From positions 692,501-756,500 of the forward strand of contig CP027224.1 in assembly GCA_002973635.1 (NCBI GenBank): a stretch of 64,000 bases of DNA, given 5' to 3'. Every line of letters starts with the position of its first letter. The stretch's first letter is position 1. The translations under genes and the position numbers were made by a program. The stretch is from Lysinibacillus sp. B2A1. GTDB lineage: Bacteria > Bacillota > Bacilli > Bacillales_A > Planococcaceae. Positions 28,551 to 39,292 of this stretch are shown piece by piece. Below the pieces are notes generated by a model. It ran no database searches, was not told where the DNA came from, and saw nothing but the letters and a program-made list of their open reading frames with translations.

Positions 28551-28551
28551 T
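28514..28551 (+). terminator. Strong terminator at the end of the repeat array
   Basis: A perfect 16-bp stem (AAAATAACAGCCCCTG with CAGGGGCTGTTATTTT) encloses CTTTT and ends in a T run. It probably isolates spo0F from fbaA. The three earlier copies keep only the inner 7 bp of the stem. Confidence 0.85.
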
Positions 28552-28610
28552 GCTATGATTAAATAGCATATTTATGTAGAAAGAATAGTCCTAAGAGGAG
28601 GATTTTTAGT

Positions 28611-29465
28611 ATGGCATTAGTATCTATGAAAGAGATGTTAATTAAAGCAAAAGCAGAAGGTTATGCGGTTGGTCAATTCAACATTAACAACCTTGAGTGG
28701 ACTCAAGCAATTTTACAAGCAGCAGAAGAAGAAAAATCTCCAGTTATTCTAGGCGTTTCTGAAGGCGCAGGTAAATATATGGGTGGATTTATCTCCGTTG
28801 TACACATGGTAAAGGGATTAATGGAATCTTATGGTACAACTGTTCCAGTAGCCATTCATCTTGATCATGGTTCAAGCTTTGAAAAGTGTAAGGAAGCTAT
28901 TGATGCTGGATTTACTTCCGTTATGATCGATGCTTCACATCATCCATTTGAAGAAAATATTGAGATTACTTCGAAAGTGGTTGAATATGCACATTCAAAA
29001 GGTGTTTCTGTTGAAGCCGAACTTGGAACAGTTGGTGGTGATGAGGATGGTGTCATCGGTGGAATCATGTATGCTGATCCAGAGGAATGCCGTAAAATGG
29101 TTGAGTTAACAGATATTGATTGTCTAGCACCAGCACTTGGCTCCGTACATGGTCCTTACAAAGGTGAACCAAACTTAGGCTTCAAGGAAATGGAAGAAAT
29201 CTCAAAACTAGCTGACCTTCCATTAGTTTTACATGGTGGTACAGGTATCCCTACAAAAGATATTCAACGCTCCATTTCATTAGGTACAGCAAAAATTAAC
29301 GTTAATACTGAAAATCAAATTGCTGCAACAAAAATAATCCGCGAAATTCTTGATAATGATAAAGTTGTTTATGATCCTCGTAAATTCCTTGGTCCAGCTC
29401 GTGAAGCCATTAAAGCAACTGTTATTGGGAAAATTCGTGAATTTGGTAGTGCACAAAAAGCATAA
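28611..29465 (+). CDS. fbaA: Class II fructose-1,6-bisphosphate aldolase
   Basis: This zinc-dependent aldolase splits fructose 1,6-bisphosphate into DHAP and glyceraldehyde 3-phosphate, and also runs in reverse for gluconeogenesis. Metal ligands lie in IHLDHGSS and in [12 protein letters not shown], and the class II signature is in the [15 protein letters not shown] segment. Its 284 residues are typical of the Bacillus FbaA type. The AGGAGG ribosome binding site is strong. A terminator follows before the transaldolase-like gene. Confidence 0.97.
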   Translation: MALVSMKEMLIKAKAEGYAVGQFNINNLEWTQAILQAAEEEKSPVILGVSEGAGKYMGGFISVVHMVKGLMESYGTTVPVAIHLDHGSSFEKCKEAIDAGFTSVMIDASHHPFEENIEITSKVVEYAHSKGVSVEAELGTVGGDEDGVIGGIMYADPEECRKMVELTDIDCLAPALGSVHGPYKGEPNLGFKEMEEISKLADLPLVLHGGTGIPTKDIQRSISLGTAKINVNTENQIAATKIIREILDNDKVVYDPRKFLGPAREAIKATVIGKIREFGSAQKA

Positions 29466-29513
29466 TTTTTGCATCTAATATGTTACAAAAACCTAGATGA
29501 ATACACATAATAT

Positions 29514-29555
29514 AAGAGAAGTGTTGATGCAACTATCGACCTTCTCTTGTTTTTG
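29514..29555 (+). terminator. fbaA terminator
   Basis: AAGAGAAG pairs with CTTCTCTT around a 19-nt loop that has internal pairing and is followed by GTTTTT. Confidence 0.7.
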
Positions 29556-29668
29556 AAATCATGATTTTTTGGTAAAAATTCAATTAGATGGCTCACTATG
29601 ACAAAATAAGCTTTAGAAATTACTACATTTTTGGGTCGAGCCTAAACAGTGATCAGGAGGAAATAATT

Positions 29669-30319
29669 ATGAAATTTTTCATCGATACAGCAAACTTTGA
29701 AGAGATTAAAGAAGCACATGCATGGGGGATTTTATCTGGTGTTACAACAAATCCATCATTAGTGGCTAAAGAAGAGAATGTTTCTTTCCATGATCGACTT
29801 CGTGAAATTGCAGAGCTTGTAGACGGCTCGGTAAGTGGGGAGGTCATTGCACTAGATGCAGAAGGAATGATCAGAGAAGGCTTAGAATTGGCTGCTATTG
29901 CACCAAATATTACAGTTAAGCTTCCAATGACGCCCGCTGGATTAGAAGCATGTCGCTATTTTGCTGACAAAGGTATTAAAACGAACGTAACATTAATTTT
30001 TAGTGCAAATCAAGCATTAATGGCTGCTCGTGCAGGTGCTACATATGTATCACCATTCATCGGTCGCCTTGATGATATTGGACAAAATGGTGTTGAACTA
30101 ATCGAAACAATTGCCGATATTTTCACTATTCATAATATCGAAACACAAATTATTGCTGCATCTGTTCGCCATCCTCAGCATGTAACAGCAGCAGCACTTG
30201 CAGGTGCACATATTTCCACTACTCCTTATAAAGTATTAAAGCAACTTTTTCACCATCCATTAACGGAAAAAGGAATTGAAGGATTTTTAGCGGATTGGAA
30301 TAAGAGAAAAGGCGAATAA
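29669..30319 (+). CDS. ywjH: Transaldolase / fructose-6-phosphate aldolase family protein
   Basis: This small transaldolase of the TalC type has 216 residues. The N-terminus [31 protein letters not shown] and the Schiff-base lysine in [14 protein letters not shown] are diagnostic. It moves three-carbon units between sugar phosphates in the pentose phosphate pathway, or cleaves fructose 6-phosphate. A longer frame from 29588 is open but AGGAGG at 29656-29660 fixes the start at 29669. It sits between fbaA and murA2, as in B. subtilis. Confidence 0.93.
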   Translation: MKFFIDTANFEEIKEAHAWGILSGVTTNPSLVAKEENVSFHDRLREIAELVDGSVSGEVIALDAEGMIREGLELAAIAPNITVKLPMTPAGLEACRYFADKGIKTNVTLIFSANQALMAARAGATYVSPFIGRLDDIGQNGVELIETIADIFTIHNIETQIIAASVRHPQHVTAAALAGAHISTTPYKVLKQLFHHPLTEKGIEGFLADWNKRKGE

Positions 30320-30379
30320 TAAGATTATAGAGTGAGCCAATCGCAAAAATTACTTTCCAATCATGAGGGAGAACGCAAA

Positions 30380-31666
30380 ATGGATGTTTATAAAATTACA
30401 GGCGAAAATCGTCTAAAAGGTACAATTAAAGTTAGTGGTGCAAAAAATAGTGCAGTCGCCTTAATTCCAGCATCAATTTTGGCGAACTCTCCAGTGACAA
30501 TTGGAGGGATACCAGAAATTTCAGATGCATGGACATTGAAGGCGTTATTAGAGGAAATTGGTGGGGAAGTTACATTTGAGGATGGTAAAATGACCATTGA
30601 TCCAACTGATATGATTGCCCTTCCATTACCAAATGGCAATGTAAAAAAGCTTCGTGCTTCTTATTACTTAATGGGAGCAATGCTTGGACGCTTTAAAAAA
30701 GCTGTCATTGGTTTACCTGGTGGTTGCTTCTTAGGACCACGACCTATAGACCAACATATAAAAGGCTTTGAGGCATTAGGAGCAAGGATTACAAATGAGC
30801 ATGGAGCTATCTATTTACGCGCAGATGAATTAATCGGCGCAAAAATTTATCTAGATGTTGCAAGTGTTGGCGCAACGATAAATATTATGCTGGCTGCTGT
30901 CCTTGCAAAAGGGCGTACAGTTATTGAAAATGCAGCAAAAGAACCTGAAATTATTGATGTGGCGACACTGCTAACGAATATGGGTGCCAATATTAAAGGT
31001 GCAGGTACAAGTGTTATTCGGATTGATGGTGTTGAGGAGCTTCATGGTACGGAACATACAATTATTCCAGATCGAATTGAAGCGGCTACTTTCATGATTA
31101 TGGCAGCTGCTGTTGGTGAGGGCATTACCATCGATAATGTAATCCCGTTGCATTTAGAGGCAATTATTGCCAAGCTACGTGAGATGGGTATCAAGATTGA
31201 CATCGGAGAGGAAAGTATTTATGTGCCGAAAACTGACCTCAATACATTACAGGCAGTTGATGTAAAAACATTGGTGTATCCTGGATTCCCAACAGATATT
31301 CAGCAGCCGCTTGCAGTTTTAATGTCTCAGGCATTCGGGTCCTCAAAGGTGACAGATACTATCTATACAGCTCGATTTAAGCATATCGATGAACTTCGAC
31401 GTATGAATGCTAATGCTCGTGTTGAGGGCAATACAGCTATTATTACAGGTCCTAGTAAACTACATGGATCAACTGTAACTGCCACAGATCTTCGTGCAGG
31501 TGCTGCGCTTGTATTAGCGGGTCTTTTAGCTGAAGGTGAGACGGAAATTCAAGAAATCTATCATATTGAACGTGGTTATAGCTCACTTATTGAAAAATTA
31601 CGTGATTTAGGCGCTGATATTCGACGTGAAACGATAATAGCACGCGTAGCAGAGGCAAAGGACTAA
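30380..31666 (+). CDS. murAB: UDP-N-acetylglucosamine 1-carboxyvinyltransferase (second MurA type)
   Basis: It transfers enolpyruvate from PEP to UDP-GlcNAc, the first committed step of peptidoglycan synthesis. The [11 protein letters not shown]-terminal motif and the loop cysteine in [16 protein letters not shown], the fosfomycin target, are present. ATG at 30380 ([14 protein letters not shown]) after GAGGGAG gives 428 residues; an upstream GTG at 30332 is less likely. Position between ywjH and glpX marks this as the MurAB/MurZ paralogue rather than the copy near the atp operon. Confidence 0.94.
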   Translation: MDVYKITGENRLKGTIKVSGAKNSAVALIPASILANSPVTIGGIPEISDAWTLKALLEEIGGEVTFEDGKMTIDPTDMIALPLPNGNVKKLRASYYLMGAMLGRFKKAVIGLPGGCFLGPRPIDQHIKGFEALGARITNEHGAIYLRADELIGAKIYLDVASVGATINIMLAAVLAKGRTVIENAAKEPEIIDVATLLTNMGANIKGAGTSVIRIDGVEELHGTEHTIIPDRIEAATFMIMAAAVGEGITIDNVIPLHLEAIIAKLREMGIKIDIGEESIYVPKTDLNTLQAVDVKTLVYPGFPTDIQQPLAVLMSQAFGSSKVTDTIYTARFKHIDELRRMNANARVEGNTAIITGPSKLHGSTVTATDLRAGAALVLAGLLAEGETEIQEIYHIERGYSSLIEKLRDLGADIRRETIIARVAEAKD

Positions 31667-31761
31667 TGAGAGCTAAAAGTTTTGAACCAAATATGTTACA
31701 ATAGAGATAATTTGAATGTTTCGGCGATAGATTTATGCCGATAACGGGAGGCAAAACAATC

Positions 31762-32721
31762 ATGGAACGTAGTTTATCGATGGAAGTAGTACGAGTAACT
31801 GAGGCAGCAGCAATAGCATCCGGCAAATGGATGGGACGCGGTTTGAAAATTGAGGCAGATGATGCAGCAACAACTGCGATGCGCGCCATGTTCGATACAA
31901 TTCCAATGCATGCTACAGTAGTAATAGGTGAAGGCGAAATGGACGAAGCACCAATGCTTTATATTGGTGAGGAACTTGGCTTACGTAATGGAGGTCCTCA
32001 AGTAGATATTGCGGTTGACCCATTAGAAGGTACAAATATTGTGGCTAAAGGTACAAATGGTGCCATGACAGTACTAGCCATTGCTGATAAAGGTAATTTG
32101 TTAAATGCACCTGATATGTATATGGAGAAAATTGCTGTAGGACCAGAAGCAGCTGGTAAAGTCGATATTAACGCTTCAGTTACTTATAATTTATTACAAG
32201 TAGCTAAAGCTAAAAATAAAGATATTTCAGACGTAGTAGCTACGCTTTTAGATCGACCTCGCCACCAAGCAATAGTAGACGAGATTCGAGAAGCAGGTGC
32301 ACGTATTAAATTTATTCAAGATGGTGATGTTGGCGCTGCAATTAATACTGCTTTTGATGAAACAGGTATTGATATCATGTTTGGTACAGGCGGTGCCCCT
32401 GAGGGCGTTATTGCGGCTGTTGCTTTAAAATGTCTAGGTGGAGACTTCCAAGCGAAGCTAGTACCAGAGGACGAGGAGCAGCTAGAGCGTTGCAAACAAA
32501 TGGGTGTTGACGTAGATAAAGTGCTATACTTAGATGACCTAGTTAAAGGCGACGATGCTATTTTTGCGGCAACAGCAGTAACAGATTGCGAGCTGTTAAA
32601 GGGTGTTCAATATAAAGGTGCCTACGCTTTAACGCATTCAGTTGTTATGCGAGCTAAATCGGGAACTGTGCGTTTTGTAGAAGGTCGTCACGCACTTGAT
32701 AAAAAACCTAGCTATAAATAA
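31762..32721 (+). CDS. glpX: Class II fructose-1,6-bisphosphatase
   Basis: The GlpX family hydrolyses fructose 1,6-bisphosphate to fructose 6-phosphate in gluconeogenesis. The metal-binding segments [19 protein letters not shown] and [13 protein letters not shown] and the [12 protein letters not shown] substrate loop are clear. ATG at 31762 after GGGAGG is preferred over 31735, giving 319 residues. It is encoded next to fbaA and the transaldolase in a central carbon block. A weak hairpin follows. Confidence 0.95.
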   Translation: MERSLSMEVVRVTEAAAIASGKWMGRGLKIEADDAATTAMRAMFDTIPMHATVVIGEGEMDEAPMLYIGEELGLRNGGPQVDIAVDPLEGTNIVAKGTNGAMTVLAIADKGNLLNAPDMYMEKIAVGPEAAGKVDINASVTYNLLQVAKAKNKDISDVVATLLDRPRHQAIVDEIREAGARIKFIQDGDVGAAINTAFDETGIDIMFGTGGAPEGVIAAVALKCLGGDFQAKLVPEDEEQLERCKQMGVDVDKVLYLDDLVKGDDAIFAATAVTDCELLKGVQYKGAYALTHSVVMRAKSGTVRFVEGRHALDKKPSYK

Positions 32722-32739
32722 AATTATCTTCTAAAATAT

Positions 32740-32776
32740 ACCTAGTGCATCTTTTGCGCTAGGTACCTTCTTCTAA
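32740..32776 (+). terminator. Probable glpX terminator
   Basis: ACCTAGTGC and GCGCTAGGT pair around ATCTTTT; the following stretch is pyrimidine-rich rather than a clean T run, so it may be leaky. Confidence 0.55.
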
Positions 32777-32973
32777 ATTTAAACCATCCCTTAGTTTCAT
32801 AAGGCTATGTTATACTTTAGTGTTTATCACTTGAAGTAATATCCGTAGTTTTGATTTTAGTAAAAGACCCAAATAGCTATGGATTTAACTTTATAACAAA
32901 GCCTTTCGTAAAAATAACTTCCATGATAACCCCATTAAAGTATTATATTTTGAAAAAGACTGGAGTTGTGCAT

Positions 32974-34257
32974 ATGTCTGCATTGACAATCGCTCAATTA
33001 GAAAACATGACGTTAAAAGAGCTTTACGCCCTTGCACGCCAATACAAAATTTCATATTATAGCAAGCTAACGAAAAAAGAATTGATATTTGCTATTTTGA
33101 AAACGCGTTCAGAGCAAGAGGGCTACTTCTTTATGGAAGGCGTACTTGAAATTGTTTCGCAAGAAGGCTTTGGCTTCCTTCGACCAATTAACTACTCTCC
33201 AAGTAAAGAGGATATTTATATTTCGGCATCCCAAATTCGTCGCTTTGACCTACGTAATGGGGACAAGGTGTCGGGGAAGGTACGTCCTCCTAAAGAAAAT
33301 GAACGCTATTACGGGCTATTACAAGTGGATGCGGTGAACGGTGAAGATCCTGAAGTAGCGAAAGAACGTGTGCATTTCCCTGCACTCACACCATTATATC
33401 CTAATCGACAAATTAAGCTTGAGACAACACAACGTAATTTATCGACACGTATTATGGATTTAGTGGCACCTGTAGGCTTTGGTCAGCGTGGATTAATTGT
33501 CGCACCACCAAAAGCAGGGAAAACATCATTATTAAAAGAAATAGCCAATGCCATTACAACCAATCATCCAGAGGCTGAGTTAATTGTATTACTTATTGAT
33601 GAACGTCCTGAGGAAGTGACAGATATTGAACGTTCTGTGAATGCAGATGTCGTAAGCTCTACTTTTGATGAGGTTCCAGAAAATCATGTGAAAGTAGCTG
33701 AAATAGTATTAGAACGAGCACGTCGTTTAGTTGAACATAAGCGTGATGTTATTATTTTAATGGACTCCATTACTCGTTTAGCACGTGCCTTTAACTTAGT
33801 CATTCCGCCTAGTGGTCGTACGTTATCAGGGGGGATTGATCCTGCTGCCTTTCATAGACCAAAGCGCTTCTTTGGTTCTGCACGTAACATTGAAGAAGGC
33901 GGTAGCTTAACAATTTTAGCAACAGCTTTAGTGGATACTGGATCTCGAATGGATGAGGTAATCTACGAGGAATTTAAAGGGACAGGTAATTTAGAGCTTC
34001 ATTTAGATCGTCAATTAGCAGAGCGACGCATTTTCCCTGCGCTAGATATACGTCGTTCAGGAACTCGAAAAGAAGAGCTTCTTCTTGCGCCTGAGCAACT
34101 TGAAAAGCTATGGGCAATTCGTAAAACATTTTCAGACGCACCTGATTTTGCGGAGCGCTTCTTAAAGAAATTACGAACAACCAAATCAAATGAAGAATTC
34201 TTTGAAAAATTAAATGAAGATATGAAAAAGGCTACTAAAGGTAAAGGGTTACTTTAA
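32974..34257 (+). CDS. rho: Transcription termination factor Rho
   Basis: This hexameric RNA-dependent ATPase terminates transcription and limits antisense transcription. The N-terminal helical region ([29 protein letters not shown]), the cold-shock RNA-binding fold ([27 protein letters not shown]), Walker A ([11 protein letters not shown]), Q loop ([22 protein letters not shown]) and R loop are all visible. ATG at 32974 with TGGAG upstream gives 427 residues; the longer open frame from 32851 has no homologous content. Rho from other Firmicutes of similar length is non-essential. Confidence 0.96.
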   Translation: MSALTIAQLENMTLKELYALARQYKISYYSKLTKKELIFAILKTRSEQEGYFFMEGVLEIVSQEGFGFLRPINYSPSKEDIYISASQIRRFDLRNGDKVSGKVRPPKENERYYGLLQVDAVNGEDPEVAKERVHFPALTPLYPNRQIKLETTQRNLSTRIMDLVAPVGFGQRGLIVAPPKAGKTSLLKEIANAITTNHPEAELIVLLIDERPEEVTDIERSVNADVVSSTFDEVPENHVKVAEIVLERARRLVEHKRDVIILMDSITRLARAFNLVIPPSGRTLSGGIDPAAFHRPKRFFGSARNIEEGGSLTILATALVDTGSRMDEVIYEEFKGTGNLELHLDRQLAERRIFPALDIRRSGTRKEELLLAPEQLEKLWAIRKTFSDAPDFAERFLKKLRTTKSNEEFFEKLNEDMKKATKGKGLL

Positions 34258-34323
34258 AGAAAAACTGCAACCTGTTGGGCATCCTTCATAGATTGTTAGT
34301 TATACCGTTAATATTAAATATAA

Positions 34324-34369
34324 ATCATCATTAACTAGAAATAGTTGATGGTGATTTTTTTTTTTTTTT
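34324..34369 (+). terminator. rho terminator with long T tract
   Basis: A 14-bp stem (ATCATCATTAACTA with TAGTTGATGGTGAT) around GAAA is followed by a run of about fifteen T residues. Confidence 0.9.
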
Positions 34370-34422
34370 CAAACAGATAATGAGAAATGTGTATTTTTTA
34401 TGTATTATATATTTATTGAAAT

Positions 34423-34437
34423 TGATAATCGTTATCA
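34423..34437. promoter_or_regulatory. Fur box before the AraC-binding-protein fusion gene
   Basis: TGATAAT-C-GTTATCA is a 7-1-7 inverted repeat matching the Bacillus Fur consensus TGATAATNATTATCA except for one base. It lies 42 bp upstream of the start codon, so iron-replete repression is inferred. Confidence 0.88.
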
Positions 34438-34478
34438 ATATAATGATAGCATATAATTCTAAATTTGAGGAGAACGAT

Positions 34479-36368
34479 ATGAATTATGAGGCCTATTTGC
34501 TTCTATGGCAAAATGCATATATCAAGTTAAAGCAAATTGACTATGTACAGAATACTCCTGTACAAATGACAAAAGTATTGAAATATAGCACATTATTAAT
34601 AATTACTGAGGGTGCTGCAGAAATAATGATTGATGATCAACCTTATTTTGTACAGCGCTTTACTATTTTTCATATTGGAAAATCTCAATCCCTACATATC
34701 TCAGCAGATAAATTGAGTTATTATCTCATCCACTACAGAGGGGATATTGTTTACTCAGATACATTTATGCAGCATTTACAAATGCAATATCAACCATTCC
34801 AAACGATTTTTTCCTGTATACCAGCAAATCCTATTGCTATTCATACTGTATTGCAAGATATGTATATCAAATGGCAGTCGGGTTCTATTCAAGAGCATTT
34901 ATCAGTAAAGGCATCCTTTTATGGGCTCATTTATCGTGTTTTTCAAGAACTTGTGGAGGGACATGGGAAGCCACAAGAAATTGATAAAGCAGAAGCAGCT
35001 CGTCGATATATTGAGCAACATATTGAGCAACATATTGAGGAACCATTATCAATTCAAAAGCTAGCTGATTTACTGGATATTAGTACACGACATTTATTAC
35101 GAATTTTTAAGGCTCGTTATGAAGTTGGTCCACAAGTTTATTTACAGAAATTAAGAATAGAACAAGCAAAAAAATACCTTCTTACTAATCAATTTAGTAT
35201 TAAAGAAATCGCTATTTCATTAGGATTTGAGGATGAATATTATTTTAGTCGAGCTTTTAAAAAGGTGACAAATATGGCTCCAAGTAGCTATAGGCTGAAT
35301 TATCCATCCTATATGTCCGAAATCACCATTACAATTGAGAATAGTTTTCAATACAATGAGAATCAGCTAGCGCAAGCAAATCGGTTCAAAAATGAAGTAA
35401 TGATAACAAATGGGATTCATCAACTAAAGCTGCCTTTTTTGCTTAAATTATTCGTTTTATTTTCGGCAAGTGGTGGGGATAGTAAACACCAGACCAGTGG
35501 ACTTACAACAAAAGAAGCGATTACAAGAACAGTCATCGATGATAGTGGACGTGAGGTAGTTATACCAGTGAAGGCAGAACGTATCGTTACAGACTGGTAC
35601 CTTGGTCAAATTCTAGCGTTAGATGCTGTGCCAGTAGGAGCTGTAACAGCAAACTTAGATTATGCAGCATTTTTGAAACCATATTACAAAGATGAAGATA
35701 TTTTAAATATTGGAGCAGATGGTAATGTGTCAATTGAAAAGATGGTTGAATTAAACCCTGATTTAATCGTTACGTGGAATCCAGAATATGTAGGAAAATA
35801 TGAAAAAATTTCACCAACTATAGTATTTTCTGAGACAGCCCATAAAACAGTTGCTGATGAAATTAAGGTAATGGGTGAATATTTAGGAAGACAGCAACAA
35901 GCTGATGCCTTTATCAAAGATTTCGAGGGTCGGATAGCTAAGGCACAAGAGAAAATAAATGCTGTTGTATCAGAAGAATCCACGTTTACTATATTTGATT
36001 TATTCGCAAAGAAAGCCACAGTTGTGGGAAATAATAGTGTGTCAGGCGGAAGGGCATTATATCAAATTCTTGGAGTAAAACCTCAGGAAAAGGTACAAAA
36101 TCTTTTCGATACTAAAGATCCCAGTCGTGGACGTTATGAAATCTCTTATGAAGTCGCAGGAGACTACGTTGGAGATTATGTTTTTGTAATAAATTTCTTC
36201 AATAAAGAAGGAGAGTTTCCATCAACTTGGACCAATTTAGATGTTGTAAAGAAGAAGCAAACAATTCAGTTAGCGCCAGAGTATTATTTTGCCTCTGATC
36301 CACTTTCTGGATTACATCAAGCTGAAGACATAGCTGACAAAATTATAGAGTTTACACTAGCTGAATAA
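34479..36368 (+). CDS. AraC regulator fused to siderophore-binding-protein domain (Btr-like)
   Basis: The N-terminal cupin-like region is followed by an AraC double helix-turn-helix at about residues 172-277 (LSIQKLADLLDISTRHLLRIF, SIKEIAISLGFEDEYYFSRAFKK). Residues from about 345 to 629 form a FeuA/FecB-like ferric-siderophore-binding domain (DDSGREVVIPVKAERIVTDW, MVELNPDLIVTWNPEY). The layout matches B. subtilis Btr, which senses ferri-bacillibactin in the cytosol and activates feu transport. The junction keeps a hydrophobic stretch and a lipobox-like FSASGG with Ser331 where Cys would be. ATG at 34479 after TGAGGAGA is the likely start. A Fur box precedes it. Confidence 0.9.
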   Translation: MNYEAYLLLWQNAYIKLKQIDYVQNTPVQMTKVLKYSTLLIITEGAAEIMIDDQPYFVQRFTIFHIGKSQSLHISADKLSYYLIHYRGDIVYSDTFMQHLQMQYQPFQTIFSCIPANPIAIHTVLQDMYIKWQSGSIQEHLSVKASFYGLIYRVFQELVEGHGKPQEIDKAEAARRYIEQHIEQHIEEPLSIQKLADLLDISTRHLLRIFKARYEVGPQVYLQKLRIEQAKKYLLTNQFSIKEIAISLGFEDEYYFSRAFKKVTNMAPSSYRLNYPSYMSEITITIENSFQYNENQLAQANRFKNEVMITNGIHQLKLPFLLKLFVLFSASGGDSKHQTSGLTTKEAITRTVIDDSGREVVIPVKAERIVTDWYLGQILALDAVPVGAVTANLDYAAFLKPYYKDEDILNIGADGNVSIEKMVELNPDLIVTWNPEYVGKYEKISPTIVFSETAHKTVADEIKVMGEYLGRQQQADAFIKDFEGRIAKAQEKINAVVSEESTFTIFDLFAKKATVVGNNSVSGGRALYQILGVKPQEKVQNLFDTKDPSRGRYEISYEVAGDYVGDYVFVINFFNKEGEFPSTWTNLDVVKKKQTIQLAPEYYFASDPLSGLHQAEDIADKIIEFTLAE

Positions 36369-36457
36369 TCATTAGGGTTACAGATCTATCACTGATTGTT
36401 AGAAATTATATATATCATTTATGCGGAATGATTTGATGGCAAATAATTAGGGAGGTG

Positions 36458-36488
36458 AGCTACCTGTTGTAATCAGGTAGCTTATTTA
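36458..36488 (+). terminator. Terminator after the regulator gene
   Basis: AGCTACCTG and CAGGTAGCT pair around TTGTAAT and are followed by a short T-rich run. Confidence 0.65.
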
Positions 36489-36511
36489 CTAGATTTTATA
36501 ACAAATGAAAT

Positions 36512-36526
36512 TGATAATCATTATCG
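36512..36526. promoter_or_regulatory. Fur box before the ABC exporter gene
   Basis: TGATAAT-C-ATTATCG matches the 7-1-7 Fur consensus except the last base. It lies about 72 bp upstream of the exporter start. Confidence 0.85.
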
Positions 36527-36597
36527 TTTAAGTTACAATTATTATTACTTAATGATCCTTTAGAGCTTGCGGACATTAAAAATAGGAGGATGCATCC

Positions 36598-38322
36598 ATG
36601 TTATTACAGCGTTTCTTTTCTTATTACAAACCATACAAGGGATTATTTATACTGGACTTTTCCTGCGCAATTTTGGTGGCGCTCATAGAATTAGCTTTTC
36701 CAATTGTGCTAAACAAGGTAATCGATGATATTCTTCCGGATGGAGAATTAAAGTGGATTATTATGGCAAGTTCATTGCTGTTTGGGCTCTATATTTTAAA
36801 TTCTATTCTGCACTTTATTGTCTCTTATTGGGGACATATGCTAGGCATTAATATTGAAACGGACATGCGTAGGGAAGCTTTCAGCCATGTACAGAAGCTA
36901 TCATTCCGATATTTTGATAATAACAAAACAGGGCATCTCGTTTCTCGTCTAACTAATGATTTAATGGATATCGGAGAGCTAGCCCATCACGGACCAGAAG
37001 ATATTTTCATTGCTTTCATGACAATTATTGGGACGTTCGGGGTTATGTTTTATATAGACCCAACCTTCACTATTCTTATATTCCTGCTTGTGCCAATTAT
37101 TTTAATCCTAACAATTGTTTTTGGAAAGCTTATGTCAAAGGCATTTCGCCAAATGTTTGGAGATATTGCTGACTTTAATGCACGGGTTGAAAATAATGTT
37201 AGTGGTATTCGAGTTGTACAAGCCTTCACAAATGAAGAACATGAAATCAATCGCTTTAAGGTGAATAATGAAAGATTCCGTATGACGAAGCTATTTTCGT
37301 ATAAAGTAATGGCCTGGAATGAAGCAATCTCAGGAATTTTAACGAAGGTTTTATCATTGTTTACGTTATTCATAGGTGCGTATTTTGTGTTAAATGGCAA
37401 TTTAACAAATGGTGAATTTATCGCATTTATATTGTTATCTAATATTCTATTAGGTCCTATTAATAAAATTAATATGTTTATTGAAAGCTATCCAAAAGGC
37501 ATGGCAGGCTTTAAGCGCTATGTTGATTTCCTTGAAACAGACCCTGAAATTGCTGATAGTCCACAAGCAAAGGCAATTAAGGACATTGAAGGAGAAATTA
37601 CATTTAACAATGTATCTTTTGGCTATACCGAGGACAAGCGAGCTTTAAACCAAATTAATTTAAAGGTTCATCCTGGCGAAACGGTTGCACTTGTTGGTCC
37701 ATCAGGCGCTGGGAAATCAACAATCTGTAGTCTACTACCACGTTTTTACGAGGTGAGTGAAGGATCTATTAAAGTTGATGGAATAGATATAAGAGATTTC
37801 AAGCTTCACTCTCTCCGCTCTCACATTGGGATTGTCCAGCAGGATGTATTTTTATTTGATGGCACAATAAGAGAGAACATTGCTTATGGTGATTTAAATG
37901 CAAGTGAAGAAGATATATGGTATGCAGCACGACGAGCACAACTAGAAGATGTTATCAAAGCTTTACCAGAAGGAATGGATACATTGATAGGTGAACGTGG
38001 TGTGAAATTATCAGGTGGACAGAAGCAAAGATTATCAATAGCACGAATCTTCCTAAAAAATCCTAAAATATTGATTTTAGATGAGGCAACATCAGCCTTG
38101 GATACAGAAACTGAGCAAGCGATTCAACAAGCATTAAATGAGCTTTCAGTTGGACGTACAACCCTAGTGATTGCCCATCGTTTAGCGACCATTAAGGATG
38201 CTGACCGTATCGTCGTTGTTTCGAAGAAGGGCATTATTGAGGAAGGCACACATGATGAATTGATGGATAGCAAAAAAGCATATTATGGACTGTATACAGC
38301 ACAATTCGGTCTACAAATATAG
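36598..38322 (+). CDS. ABC exporter, fused permease and ATPase (iron-regulated)
   Basis: A six-span membrane domain (residues 1 to about 320) is fused to a nucleotide-binding domain with Walker A GPSGAGKST, signature LSGGQKQR and Walker B ILILDEATSALD. Such half-transporters dimerise and usually export drugs, lipids or peptides. The Fur box upstream and siderophore genes on both sides suggest export of a siderophore or processing of an imported one, but the sequence alone does not show the substrate. The ribosome binding site is AGGAGG. Confidence 0.9.
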   Translation: MLLQRFFSYYKPYKGLFILDFSCAILVALIELAFPIVLNKVIDDILPDGELKWIIMASSLLFGLYILNSILHFIVSYWGHMLGINIETDMRREAFSHVQKLSFRYFDNNKTGHLVSRLTNDLMDIGELAHHGPEDIFIAFMTIIGTFGVMFYIDPTFTILIFLLVPIILILTIVFGKLMSKAFRQMFGDIADFNARVENNVSGIRVVQAFTNEEHEINRFKVNNERFRMTKLFSYKVMAWNEAISGILTKVLSLFTLFIGAYFVLNGNLTNGEFIAFILLSNILLGPINKINMFIESYPKGMAGFKRYVDFLETDPEIADSPQAKAIKDIEGEITFNNVSFGYTEDKRALNQINLKVHPGETVALVGPSGAGKSTICSLLPRFYEVSEGSIKVDGIDIRDFKLHSLRSHIGIVQQDVFLFDGTIRENIAYGDLNASEEDIWYAARRAQLEDVIKALPEGMDTLIGERGVKLSGGQKQRLSIARIFLKNPKILILDEATSALDTETEQAIQQALNELSVGRTTLVIAHRLATIKDADRIVVVSKKGIIEEGTHDELMDSKKAYYGLYTAQFGLQI

Positions 38323-38327
38323 GATTC

Positions 38328-38365
38328 ATATTGAAGAAATGACTTATTTATCATTTCTTCAATAT
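38328..38365 (+). terminator. Long palindrome after the exporter gene
   Basis: The perfect 15-bp arms ATATTGAAGAAATGA and TCATTTCTTCAATAT enclose CTTATTTA. No clean T run follows, so it could be a leaky terminator or a processing site that still lets the importer genes be read from the exporter promoter. Confidence 0.6.
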
Positions 38366-38429
38366 TCACGTTTAATCTTAAAAAAACAGTATGTTTAAAA
38401 CTTAATACCTAAAGGAGAGAAAATGTTAT

Positions 38430-39224
38430 ATGGCAGTCCTTGAAATAGAACACGTTGCTATTGGTTATTCTTCTACTTTAATCGTAGATGATTTAAGTGT
38501 AGAAATTCCAAAAGGGCAAATTTCAACAATTATAGGCCCAAATGGATGTGGGAAATCTACCTTATTAAAGGCTGTAGCACGTATGCTCAGAACGCAAAAC
38601 GGCGCAGTTTATTTGGATGGGAAGGCAATTCATCAGTTAAAAACTAAGGAAGTTGCGAAAAGGATGGCAATTTTGCCTCAAACAGCAACAGCACCAGGAG
38701 GATTAACTGTTTTTGAATTAGTATCCTATGGTCGTTTCCCGCATCAAACAGGTTTTGGTACTCTACGCAAAGAGGATTATGAATATATTCATTGGGCAAT
38801 AGATGTTACAGGTTTACGTGAATTCAGTGATCGTCCAATTGAAGCCTTGTCTGGAGGACAGCGTCAACGTGTTTGGATTGCCATGGCATTGGCACAAGGG
38901 ACCGATATCCTTGTATTGGATGAGCCAACTACCTATTTGGATTTAGCACATCAACTAGATATTCTGCTGCTATTACAAAAGCTCAATAGAGAAGAGGGGC
39001 GTACCATTGTGATGGTATTACATGATTTAAACCATGCGTCCCGTTTTTCTCACTTTATGATAGCGATGAGAAGTGGACAATTAATTGTAAATGGAAGCCC
39101 TGATGAGGTCATGACTAAAGAAAATCTACAAAAGGTGTTTAGTATAGATGCAGAAATGGCTACTTGTCCTTTTAGCGGGCATCCTATTTGTCTATCTTAC
39201 CAACTATATGGAAGAGAGGAGTAG
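38430..39224 (+). CDS. Iron-siderophore ABC transporter ATP-binding protein
   Basis: This FecE/FhuC-type ATPase of 264 residues carries Walker A GPNGCGKST, the Q loop, signature LSGGQRQR and Walker B ILVLDEPT. The TKEVAKRMAILPQ segment and the RFPHQTGFG loop are typical of the iron-chelate subclass. It powers import through the two FecCD permeases encoded next. B. subtilis YusV is a plausible relative. No Fur box is seen immediately upstream. Confidence 0.92.
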   Translation: MAVLEIEHVAIGYSSTLIVDDLSVEIPKGQISTIIGPNGCGKSTLLKAVARMLRTQNGAVYLDGKAIHQLKTKEVAKRMAILPQTATAPGGLTVFELVSYGRFPHQTGFGTLRKEDYEYIHWAIDVTGLREFSDRPIEALSGGQRQRVWIAMALAQGTDILVLDEPTTYLDLAHQLDILLLLQKLNREEGRTIVMVLHDLNHASRFSHFMIAMRSGQLIVNGSPDEVMTKENLQKVFSIDAEMATCPFSGHPICLSYQLYGREE

Positions 39225-39292
39225 TGCTCAGTTTTTAGAATAATTCCAGCAGGAAGAAATAGTAGGATGATTTATCTTTAAGGAGGAAACAC

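Noticed and set aside
32851..32973. 41-codon N-terminal extension of Rho
   Set aside because: It has no ribosome binding site and no resemblance to known Rho; the internal ATG at 32974 aligns with the B. subtilis start.
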